Made by a program: the position numbers and the translations under genes. The notes beneath the pieces were generated by a model that did no database searches, was not told where the DNA came from, and worked only from the letters and a program-made list of their open reading frames with translations. A stretch of 10,300 nucleotides of DNA from Sphingobium sp. (lineage in GTDB: Bacteria > Pseudomonadota > Alphaproteobacteria > Sphingomonadales > Sphingomonadaceae). Of the stretch, positions 1-6,412 are shown one piece after another (position 1 is the stretch's first letter; each line of letters begins with the position of its first letter). The stretch is from NCBI GenBank assembly GCA_030148625.1, contig JASBTC010000193.1, positions 1 to 10,300 of the forward strand, written 5' to 3'.

Positions 1-727
1 GTTTCGCGGTCTCCGGCTCCTTCCGGTATTTCGCGAAATAGGCATAGACCGGATTGACCGTCGCCAGCGCATCGGGGATCGGCGCAACTTCCCATTCGGT
101 GCGGCGGTGGCGCTCGGACAGCAGATAATCGGCATAGATGGTCTCGCGATCGACGCCGAGCGCGCTCAGCACCAGCGCGGCCGCCAGCCCGGTGCGGTCC
201 TGCCCCGCCGAGCAGTTGAACAAGGTCGCCCCCTCGTCGGCGAGCAACCGGTCGAACAGCAGCCGCAGCTGCGGCGCGATCATCGTCGGCAGGACGGCGT
301 ACATCTCCTTGATCGCCGTCTCGGTGCCGTCTTTCTTCAGCGCGGTCTGGATCGTCTCGAGCAGCGGCGCGAAGGAATAGCCGACCGCATTGTAGCGGAT
401 GCCGTCGAGCCGGGTCGGCGCCAATATGCGTTCCTCGTCGGATCGCAGGTCGACGATATTGCCGATGCCCAGCGCGCGGACGGCGATGACGTCGCTATCG
501 GTCAGCATCGGCTGCGCACCCGCGCGGTAGATACGCCCCCAGCGCACATGTTTGCCGCCGGCCGCCGCATAGCCGCCGAGATCGCGAAAATTGGATGCCT
601 GTTCCAGCGGCACGATGCGTTCGGGCGCGGCCCGCTCGATGGGCACGGCAACGACCTGCGCGCCCGCATCGGGCTGGACGCAGCAGGCGAGCAGCGGCCC
701 CAGGCCGATCAGCAGCCAATGTCTCAT
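1..727 (-). CDS. Tyrosine-phosphatase-like protein (Tyr_phosphatase3 type), exported, C-terminus cut by window edge
   Basis: An open frame of 242 codons runs from ATG at 727 off the left edge without a stop. An SD-like GGGAGA lies just upstream. The N-terminus (M-R-H-W, then a hydrophobic stretch to Leu13-Ala14-Cys15) looks like a signal peptide with a possible lipobox at Cys15, so the enzyme is probably periplasmic or membrane-anchored. Residues 46-53 read NFRDLGGY, the N-terminal hallmark of the bacterial Tyr/Ser phosphatase family. The P-loop is NCSAGQDRTG at 171-180, giving CX5R with Cys172 as nucleophile and Arg178 binding phosphate. The usual His before the Cys is Asn171, which is atypical. 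A VDLRSDEE segment (92-99) also fits the family. The start overlaps the permease stop as ATGA, so the two are probably translationally coupled. Known members hydrolyse phosphotyrosine or phosphoinositides; the substrate here is unknown. The family assignment is firm; the role in this operon is not. Confidence 0.85.
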   Translation of the reverse strand, partial: MRHWLLIGLGPLLACCVQPDAGAQVVAVPIERAAPERIVPLEQASNFRDLGGYAAAGGKHVRWGRIYRAGAQPMLTDSDVIAVRALGIGNIVDLRSDEERILAPTRLDGIRYNAVGYSFAPLLETIQTALKKDGTETAIKEMYAVLPTMIAPQLRLLFDRLLADEGATLFNCSAGQDRTGLAAALVLSALGVDRETIYADYLLSERHRRTEWEVAPIPDALATVNPVYAYFAKYRKEPETAK

Positions 728-1980
728 ATCTCGATTCTCCCGGTTTCGGCGGAGGGCACGGCCCCAATGGTCTCCAGTCGCGACGCGGCAGCCGCCAGCG
801 CGAATGCGGTGATGAAGCCATCGAGCGCCGACGCACCGGTGATCCCCGCACCATATTCGCCATATGTCGCGACCGCACTCGCCACGCCCCAGATCGCCAG
901 GCTGCGCCAGCGCACGTCCGCCGCCACCGCCCGGCCGAACAGCGCCTGCTGGATCAGGATCGCCGCAGCCGGCGGAAACACCAGGCCGAGCAGGACGAGA
1001 TAGCTGACAAAGGCGTTCTGCACGCCGGCAAGCGCGATCAGCGCGCCGACTGCCGCCGTCACGATCACGATATGGGTGAAACGAACCCGCTTCAGCCAGG
1101 TCGAGCTGACGAGCGCCGACGAGTAAAGCGTCATGATCCCATTCTGCATCAGGCCGAGCGGCAACAGGATCGTCAGCACCACCGGCATGCCGAGCAGCAT
1201 CAGCACCTCGGCCGGATCGCCGCTGCGGGCGACCAGCCCCGCCGCCGCATAGCAACCGATCACCACCGCCCATACCGGCCCCAGCGCCGTGCCGGCGGCG
1301 ATCATCGCATCGCGCGGGCGGGCGATGAACCGGCTGTAATCGGGCAGGATGATGCAACCGATCACGAACGAGCCGATGATCGCCGATATCCCCCGGCCGA
1401 TCGGCACGGCTGTAGCGGCAATGGTATCCGCCGTCTCCAGCCGCGGCAGCGCCGCCACCGCGACGAAGACCAGCAACAACAAGAGCAAAGGCACGAAGAT
1501 CAGCGGCACCCGCGCGATCAGCGAGAAGCCGAAGATCGTGATCGCCCCGATGATCAGCGCCGCGCCAAGGATGCCGCTCGCCAGCGGCGGCTCCGCGCCG
1601 AACGCTCGGCGGATGCCGCCCACCGCCAGCTCGCCGATAAAGCCCATCTCGACCGCGAGCCAGCCGAGCAGCGCGATCCCGAGTGCGGCGGTCAATACCC
1701 GCGCGCCCCTGGAGCCAAAGGCCTGTTCGGACAGCAAAGCCGTCGAGCGCCGCGTCCTGACCCCGGCATAGGCCATGAGCATGGCAAGCCCGGCCGTCAG
1801 CGCGCAGCCGGCGACGGTGACCATCATCGCGTTGAACAGGCCATAATCGCGGCCGATCGTACCGCCCAGGATGATCATGGGCACGCTCATGATCGAGCTG
1901 ATCAGGATCAGCGTGATCGACCCGGCGGAGCGGTTGGCGTGCTCGGCCGGCACGGGTTCGCGCGGAAATTCATTGCTCAT
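724..1980 (-). CDS. NCS1-family nucleobase/hydantoin:cation symporter (CodB-like permease)
   Basis: A 418-residue, very hydrophobic protein with about 12 predicted membrane segments, roughly at 21-40, 49-71, 95-123, 134-154, 157-178, 197-213, 227-250, 257-277, 301-320, 322-345, 360-372 and 385-400. The PDYSRFI motif at 213-219 and the Asn280-to-Leu290 segment with LYSSAL are typical of the cytosine/purine permease branch of NCS1. Length matches CodB-type carriers. Family members import cytosine, purines, allantoin, hydantoins or thiamine precursors with H+ or Na+ across the inner membrane. Its place after a hydantoin-racemase-type gene favours a hydantoin-like or related heterocyclic substrate, but that is inference. 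It follows the racemase by 54 bp and its stop overlaps the phosphatase start by 4 bp (ATGA). The ribosome site before 1980 is weak (AGAGAA). Confidence 0.88.
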   Translation of the reverse strand: MSNEFPREPVPAEHANRSAGSITLILISSIMSVPMIILGGTIGRDYGLFNAMMVTVAGCALTAGLAMLMAYAGVRTRRSTALLSEQAFGSRGARVLTAALGIALLGWLAVEMGFIGELAVGGIRRAFGAEPPLASGILGAALIIGAITIFGFSLIARVPLIFVPLLLLLLVFVAVAALPRLETADTIAATAVPIGRGISAIIGSFVIGCIILPDYSRFIARPRDAMIAAGTALGPVWAVVIGCYAAAGLVARSGDPAEVLMLLGMPVVLTILLPLGLMQNGIMTLYSSALVSSTWLKRVRFTHIVIVTAAVGALIALAGVQNAFVSYLVLLGLVFPPAAAILIQQALFGRAVAADVRWRSLAIWGVASAVATYGEYGAGITGASALDGFITAFALAAAASRLETIGAVPSAETGRIEI

Positions 1981-2015
1981 TCGACAGATTCTCTTGCCAG
2001 GGCTGCCCCGCGCAT

Positions 2016-2032
2016 CGCGCCAGGCCGGCGCG
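2016..2032 (-). other. Intercistronic hairpin between racemase and permease
   Basis: A perfect 6-bp G/C stem (CGCGCC / GGCGCG) with a 5-nt loop lies directly after the racemase stop. On the minus strand it is not followed by a T run, so it does not look like an intrinsic terminator. It could protect the upstream mRNA or tune expression of the downstream permease. In DNA this GC-rich a short stem could also be chance. Confidence 0.35.
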
Positions 2033-2034
2033 TT

Positions 2035-2763
2035 TCAGGGCATGGCGTATCCGACCATCGTCTTGGGGCGCGGCACGGGGGAACAATGCTTGCTGTGCGT
2101 CAGCCCGGCCCGGACGATCCCCTCCGCGACGCAGACCGTCGCCGGGATCGGGTCGATCACCGGTATGCTGTGGCCGCGTTCGGCCAGATAGGTTTCGATC
2201 GCCGCCGCACAGCCCAGAAAACCGGTGCAGCCCAGGATGATGACGTCCGCATCATCCTGTTCCACCGCCTCCAGCGCGCATTCACCCAGCCGCCGCTTCG
2301 CTTCCTCCATCCGCGGCTCCAGCTCCAGCACCGGAATGTCGACCACCTTGATCGCCGCCAGCTTCTCCTGGACGCCGCTCAGGCGGATCAGGTTGCGGAC
2401 CATCGGTTTCACCGCGTTGAGCACGGTCACATAGCCGAAGCGTTGCCCCAGCAGCGCGGCCAGGTGCATCACTGTCTCGCCCGGCCCCAGCACCGGGATC
2501 GACAGCATCTCGCGCGCCGCTTTCACCCCCGGATCGGCCATGCAGTCGACGATGACGGCGTCCGCGCCCGAGCGTTCGGCCTTGATCGCCTCCGCGATCG
2601 TCGCGGGCACCGCGAACGCCTCGTCATATTCGCTCTCGATCGAGGGCGGTCCGGTTTCGAGCAGCGACTGGGTGATGGTCAGCCCGGCATGGGTGAGATG
2701 CGCGACATCGTCGAGCGAGCGCACACCCTTCGTCGTCACCGGCGTCACGAGATGGATGCGCAT
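2035..2763 (-). CDS. Asp/Glu/hydantoin racemase family protein (HyuE/HpxA-like)
   Basis: A 242-residue cytoplasmic protein of the Asp/Glu/hydantoin racemase superfamily, at the usual length. The two catalytic cysteines of the two-base mechanism are both visible: Cys74 in VDCMADPG (72-79) and Cys179 in ILGCTGF (176-182). The N-terminus MRIHLVTPVT is typical of hydantoin and allantoin racemases. The GPGETVMHLAALLG segment (93-106) resembles the substrate-binding loop of that branch. Known members racemise 5-substituted hydantoins, allantoin, Asp or Glu; maleate isomerase is a more distant possibility. Linkage to HyuA and an NCS1 permease favours a hydantoin-type ring substrate, so that both enantiomers can be used. 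The start is 7 bp after the cupin stop, with its weak ribosome site inside the cupin 3' end. Confidence 0.85.
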   Translation of the reverse strand: MRIHLVTPVTTKGVRSLDDVAHLTHAGLTITQSLLETGPPSIESEYDEAFAVPATIAEAIKAERSGADAVIVDCMADPGVKAAREMLSIPVLGPGETVMHLAALLGQRFGYVTVLNAVKPMVRNLIRLSGVQEKLAAIKVVDIPVLELEPRMEEAKRRLGECALEAVEQDDADVIILGCTGFLGCAAAIETYLAERGHSIPVIDPIPATVCVAEGIVRAGLTHSKHCSPVPRPKTMVGYAMP

Positions 2764-2770
2764 GACGCTC

Positions 2771-3175
2771 TCAGCCTCGCGCCGGATCGACGGTCTCGGT
2801 CAGCGCGCCCGCGGTGCCGCCGCGCAGATAATCGTCGGTCTTCTTCAGCCAGTCCTCGCGACGCGGCGACCACATGTCGATCTCGACGACGCGGCCGATC
2901 ATTTCGGCGCCATGCGGCTGGTGAGGCGGGATCACCATCACTTCGCCGGCATGCAGGTCGCGCGTCTCGCTCTTCGCCTCGTCGAACCAGAAGCGCATCG
3001 TGCCCTCGACCACCTGGGTCACCTGTTCATTCTCATGCGCGTGGAGCGGCACGACGAAGCCGTCGTCGAAATAGATGCGCGCGATCGTCATCTTCTCGCC
3101 GGTCACGATCTGGCGGCTCATGCCTTCCGCCACTTCCTCCAGCGGCACATCGTCCCATTTCAGTATCTCAACCAT
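2771..3175 (-). CDS. Small single-domain cupin protein
   Basis: A 134-residue monocupin. Motif 1 is seen as PLHAHENEQV (43-52), giving metal ligands His45, His47 and Gln51 (Gln where many cupins have Glu). Motif 2 is VIPPHQPHGAE (81-91), giving His88 as the fourth ligand. The 3-His/1-Gln set resembles KdgF-type cupins, which act on sugar-derived intermediates, but similar small cupins have many roles (dioxygenase, isomerase, ligand sensor). No DNA-binding domain is present. The start at 3175 has a strong SD (GGGAGGA at 3181-3187, 5-nt spacing) and overlaps the aminotransferase stop by 8 bp; the racemase follows 7 bp later, so it belongs to the same transcript. The fold is clear. The substrate is not, though an isomerase, hydrolase or ring-modifying role in the pathway is plausible. 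Confidence 0.85.
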   Translation of the reverse strand: MVEILKWDDVPLEEVAEGMSRQIVTGEKMTIARIYFDDGFVVPLHAHENEQVTQVVEGTMRFWFDEAKSETRDLHAGEVMVIPPHQPHGAEMIGRVVEIDMWSPRREDWLKKTDDYLRGGTAGALTETVDPARG

Positions 3176-4124
3176 CGATATCCTCCCTCTTGCCGGCCCT
3201 CACCGGCGTCAGCCAATTCTTACGGTCTCGCACCCGGCCGCGCACCACATCCTGGAAAGCAGCGCGCAGCCGCTCGGTGACGGGGCCGATGCGGCCATCG
3301 CCGATGCGGATATGATCGACGGTGCCGATCGGCGCGATCTCGGTCGCGGTGCCGGTGAAGAACAGTTCATCCGCGATATAAAGGAACTCGCGCGGGAAGG
3401 CGCTCTCGCGAACAGGAATGCCCAGCGCCGCCGCGATCTCCATCACCGCAGACCGCGTGATGCCCGAAAGGATGCTGCCATCGACCGGCGGCGTGACCAG
3501 CACGCCGTCACGCACCGCAAAGATATTCTGCCCGCTGCCCTCGCTCACCATGCCGTCGGGCGACAGCGCGATCGCCTCGGCAAAACCCTTTGCGATCGCG
3601 TCGAGCTTGATCAGCGCCGCATTGTTGTAATGGCCCGCCGACTTGGCGAGTGCCGGGAAGGTGTTGGGCGCCGGCCGGGCCCATGACGAGACGCAGACGT
3701 CGATGCCGCGATCCGCCTCGCTCTGGTCGAGATAGCTGCCCCATTGCCAGGCAGAGACATAGGTCTCGACCGGATTGCCGATCGCCGCCATGCCCATGTC
3801 GCCATAGCCGCGCATCACCATCGGCCGCAGATAGCAATCCTCCAGCCCGTTGGCCGCCACCAGATCGATGCAGGCGCGCTCCAGCGCGTCGATCGAATAA
3901 GGCAGGTCGATGCGATAGATGCGGCAAGAATCCTGCAACCGCCGCAGATGCTCGCGCAGGCGGAAGATCGCCGGCCCCGCTTCGGTGCGATAGCAGCGTA
4001 TCCCCTCGAACACCGAGGATCCGAACTGCACGCCGCCCGACAATATATGCACCTGCGCCTCCGCCCAGCGGATATGGCGTCCATTGTGCCAGATATAGTC
4101 GGGCTCGTTGATCGATTTGCCCAT
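3168..4124 (-). CDS. ilvE: Branched-chain-amino-acid-type aminotransferase (PLP class IV)
   Basis: A 318-residue fold-type IV PLP aminotransferase. From this start, the SSVFEGIR segment (36-43) and YLRPMVMRGYG (98-108) match BCATs. The PLP lysine is Lys161 in PALAKSAGHYNN, Glu195 lies in SEGSGQNIF, the cofactor phosphate loop is GSILSGITR (216-224), and TGTATEI sits at 257-263. It would move the amino group of Leu, Ile or Val (or a related acid) to 2-oxoglutarate in the cytoplasm. D-amino acid transaminase and aminodeoxychorismate lyase share the fold, but the motifs favour BCAT. ATG at 4124 is chosen because GGAGAGGG lies just before it and IlvE homologues begin near there. A longer frame starting at 4166 would begin inside a hairpin loop. 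Its stop overlaps the cupin start by 8 bp. The position among hydantoin genes suggests a dedicated catabolic copy rather than the biosynthetic gene. Confidence 0.88.
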   Translation of the reverse strand: MGKSINEPDYIWHNGRHIRWAEAQVHILSGGVQFGSSVFEGIRCYRTEAGPAIFRLREHLRRLQDSCRIYRIDLPYSIDALERACIDLVAANGLEDCYLRPMVMRGYGDMGMAAIGNPVETYVSAWQWGSYLDQSEADRGIDVCVSSWARPAPNTFPALAKSAGHYNNAALIKLDAIAKGFAEAIALSPDGMVSEGSGQNIFAVRDGVLVTPPVDGSILSGITRSAVMEIAAALGIPVRESAFPREFLYIADELFFTGTATEIAPIGTVDHIRIGDGRIGPVTERLRAAFQDVVRGRVRDRKNWLTPVRAGKREDIDG

Positions 4125-4128
4125 CAGG

Positions 4129-4136
4129 CCCTCTCC
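4129..4136 (-). promoter_or_regulatory. Ribosome binding site fixing the aminotransferase start
   Basis: GGAGAGGG is followed by CCTG and then the ATG at 4124. It supports this start over the in-frame ATG 14 codons upstream (4166), which has no comparable site. Confidence 0.7.
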
Positions 4137-4147
4137 AAACAGGTCCT

Positions 4148-4182
4148 GGCGGGCGGATGCGCGCATGGCGCCCCCGCCCGCC
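4148..4182 (-). other. Strong GC hairpin between receptor and aminotransferase genes
   Basis: Perfect 9-bp arms (GGCGGGCGG at 4148-4156, CCGCCCGCC at 4174-4182) enclose a 17-nt loop. The loop itself contains the palindrome ATGCGCGCAT (4157-4166). The hairpin begins 6 bp after the receptor stop codon and ends about 11 bp before the ribosome site of the next gene. Downstream on the transcript there is only a short TGTTT, not a proper T tract, so a full intrinsic terminator is unlikely. A partial terminator or a 3' stabiliser that raises receptor mRNA over downstream genes is more plausible. Confidence 0.55.
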
Positions 4183-4188
4183 CGTGCA

Positions 4189-6366
4189 TCAGAATTTATA
4201 CTGCACTTCGATGCCGTAGCTGCGCGGCGGGCTGAAAGTGCGGCTGAACAGTCCCGCGAACGGAGACAGGCTCAGCGCCTGCTGCGTGTTGAGCAGATTC
4301 TCGACGAACAGCTTGGCGCTGTAGCGGTCGTTCTCCACGCCGATGCGGGCGTCGATGAAGGTCTTGTCCTTGATCGGGAAGACTTCGTTGACGCGCAGGA
4401 ACATGCCGCTCTGGTAGCGGTAATCGACGCGGCTCACGAAATCGAGCGTGTCGCTCACCGGTTCCTGCCACTGCATCGAGGCATTGGCCGTCCATTTCGG
4501 CGTGAACGGCGCGCGGGTCTTCGCCGCGTTCTGCACGATCGCGTCGGTATAGCCGATGCCGCCCGAGAAACGCAGCTTGTCGGTCGCCTGCAACGCCACG
4601 TCCGCCTCGAAGCCCATGATCTTGGTGCGCGGAATGTTGGTAGTGGTGCGGAACGGCGGCGTCGCGATCGTCTGCGTCACCTGCTGGTTCGAATAATCGA
4701 TACGGAAGGCAGCGGCGTTGAAGGTCAGGATATTGTCGAAGAACTGGCTTTTCAGGCCGATCTCGTAATTCTTGGTCGCTTCGGACAGCGCCCGGTTGCC
4801 CGAATTGAAGAAGCCGAACCGGAACCCTTCGGAATAAGTCGCGTAGGTCATGATCTTCTTGGTCCAGGAATAGGCAAGCTGGACCTTGGGGGTGAAGGCG
4901 CTGTCCTTCGCCTTCAGCGTATCGACCAGATTGCCCGCCGGATCGGCCACCTTGATCGGGGTGTTGGTCCTGGGATCGGTGACGCGGGTGTTCCGGTAAT
5001 TATCCTCATCGTACCGACCCGCCAGGGTCAGTTCCAACCCGTCGGTGATGTCATAGGATGCCTGGGCATAGACGCCCCAGATCTTGTCGAGCTTGCGATC
5101 CCAGCGATCGAGCAGATAGGTGCGCTTCACCGGCGATCCGGCGATGAGCTGCCCCGCCCCCAGATGCGTGTAAGACAGACGCCGCGCCAGCTCGAGCCCG
5201 ACCACCCAGCGCAGCCGCTGGTCCGATTTGGAGGTCAGGCGCATGTCCGCACTATAGGTCTCGAAATTGTCGGTCAGGTCCTGGAACTCGTCGATCACCT
5301 GGCCGGGCGTCGCCGCGTCGCCATAGGTGGCGCCGCCGAACAAAGTGCGGTTGGCCGGCGCCGGGCCGCCTTCATAGTTCACCGTGCCGAACAGGCTCTG
5401 GTTGATGTCCTGATAGGCGAGCACGGTCGAGAAGGTCGCGAAATCGAGATCCGCCTCGGCGCGCATCGAGACATCGACCAACCGGCGCTCCTCACGACCC
5501 AGATAGCCCTTGCGACGCAACGGGCCGGGATTGGCGGCGGTGCGGAATTCGTCGACCAGCGCGGCATTGGCGATCTTGTCGACGGTGCCCGGCGCGGAGC
5601 CGTGCGAGTCGGTGATCGAGGCCCGCAGGTCGAAGCTGAGCTTGTCGCTGGGCGTGAACAACAGCCGCGCACGCCCGGTCTTCTGCTGGCGCGCATCGAC
5701 CGCACCGGTGCCGTTGGCGGTCTTCACGATGCCGTCGGTGTCGTTGAAATAGCCGCTGACCGAATAGAACAGCGTATCGGCGACGATCGGGCCGGAAACC
5801 CCACCCGAAAGCTTGATGTCGTTGCCGCGCGCATAGCTGGCCTGCACCCGGCCTTCGAAATCCTGGCTCGGCTTGCGCGTCACGATGTTGATCGCGCCGC
5901 CGATCGCGCCAGCGCCGTAGAGCGCGCCCTGCGGCCCCTTGAGCACTTCGATGCGCTCGACGTCGAGCAGAGTGCCCTGCTCCATCGCGTCGATCGAGGT
6001 CGCCTTCACCCCGTCGATCACGAAGGCGACGGGCGGCCAGCCCTGGCGGCCCGAGGTGATGCCACGGATGGTGATGTTGCTTTCGCCCGAACGGAAGCCT
6101 TTGCGCAGGATCACGTTGGGCACCATGTCCGCGATGTCCTGGATCTGGTCGATGCCGGCGGCTGCAATGTCCTTCGCGCTGAAGGCGGCGATGGAATCGG
6201 GCACGTCCTGCAGGCTTTCGGCGCGCAGGCGCGCGGTGACGACGATATCGCCTTCGTCGATCGCAGCTTCGGCCTTGGCCGGCGCCTCCTGTGCCATCGC
6301 GACGCCCGCCGCCAGCGGGCTCAGCATGGTCGCGGCCAACATGGTCGGAATCATCTTGTTGATCAT
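4189..6366 (-). CDS. TonB-dependent outer-membrane receptor
   Basis: A 725-residue outer-membrane transporter driven by TonB/ExbBD. A signal peptide ends near Ala25 (AMA|QEA). The TonB box is DIVVTA (40-45). The plug domain spans about 47-166 with NITIRGI (97-103), FVIDGV (115-120) and the classic RIEVLKGPQGALYGAGAIGG run (138-157). The rest is beta-barrel, ending in VQYKF with the terminal Phe used for outer-membrane insertion. Length is normal. ATG at 6366 is chosen because GGGGAG sits 6 nt upstream and a signal peptide follows directly; an upstream extension would read back through the reductase gene. No N-terminal signalling extension for an anti-sigma partner is seen. The general style resembles sphingomonad receptors for small organic substrates rather than an obvious siderophore receptor, but the ligand cannot be read. 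It is 46 bp after the reductase and probably imports the substrate of the linked enzymes. Confidence 0.93.
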   Translation of the reverse strand: MINKMIPTMLAATMLSPLAAGVAMAQEAPAKAEAAIDEGDIVVTARLRAESLQDVPDSIAAFSAKDIAAAGIDQIQDIADMVPNVILRKGFRSGESNITIRGITSGRQGWPPVAFVIDGVKATSIDAMEQGTLLDVERIEVLKGPQGALYGAGAIGGAINIVTRKPSQDFEGRVQASYARGNDIKLSGGVSGPIVADTLFYSVSGYFNDTDGIVKTANGTGAVDARQQKTGRARLLFTPSDKLSFDLRASITDSHGSAPGTVDKIANAALVDEFRTAANPGPLRRKGYLGREERRLVDVSMRAEADLDFATFSTVLAYQDINQSLFGTVNYEGGPAPANRTLFGGATYGDAATPGQVIDEFQDLTDNFETYSADMRLTSKSDQRLRWVVGLELARRLSYTHLGAGQLIAGSPVKRTYLLDRWDRKLDKIWGVYAQASYDITDGLELTLAGRYDEDNYRNTRVTDPRTNTPIKVADPAGNLVDTLKAKDSAFTPKVQLAYSWTKKIMTYATYSEGFRFGFFNSGNRALSEATKNYEIGLKSQFFDNILTFNAAAFRIDYSNQQVTQTIATPPFRTTTNIPRTKIMGFEADVALQATDKLRFSGGIGYTDAIVQNAAKTRAPFTPKWTANASMQWQEPVSDTLDFVSRVDYRYQSGMFLRVNEVFPIKDKTFIDARIGVENDRYSAKLFVENLLNTQQALSLSPFAGLFSRTFSPPRSYGIEVQYKF

Positions 6367-6412
6367 CTTGAACTCCCCAATCAAGTTACTGTTTTCATTC
6401 ACGGTTTTTACT
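6367..6412 (-). promoter_or_regulatory. AT-rich leader before the receptor gene
   Basis: A 46-bp gap between the reductase stop and the receptor start with about 37% GC, clearly lower than its surroundings. It contains the receptor SD GGGGAG (6373-6378) and a possible five-codon mini-ORF (ATG at 6398, stop at 6381). The low-structure, A-rich leader would favour efficient translation initiation. No convincing -35/-10 pair was found, so an internal promoter is not claimed. Confidence 0.4.

Noticed and set aside
595..3315. Long plus-strand open frame of 906 codons
   Set aside because: It is antisense to well-recognised minus-strand genes (phosphatase, permease, racemase, cupin, aminotransferase end) and its translation is Arg/His/Asp-rich with no domain; GC-rich DNA produces such frames by codon bias.
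4125..4166. Fourteen-codon N-terminal extension of the aminotransferase
   Set aside because: It begins in the loop of a strong hairpin without a ribosome site, while ATG 4124 has GGAGAGGG just upstream and fits the family start.
4148..4182. Intrinsic transcription terminator
   Set aside because: The hairpin is strong but lacks a T tract on the transcript side, and the genes beyond it continue on the same strand with close spacing, so it is listed as a hairpin only.
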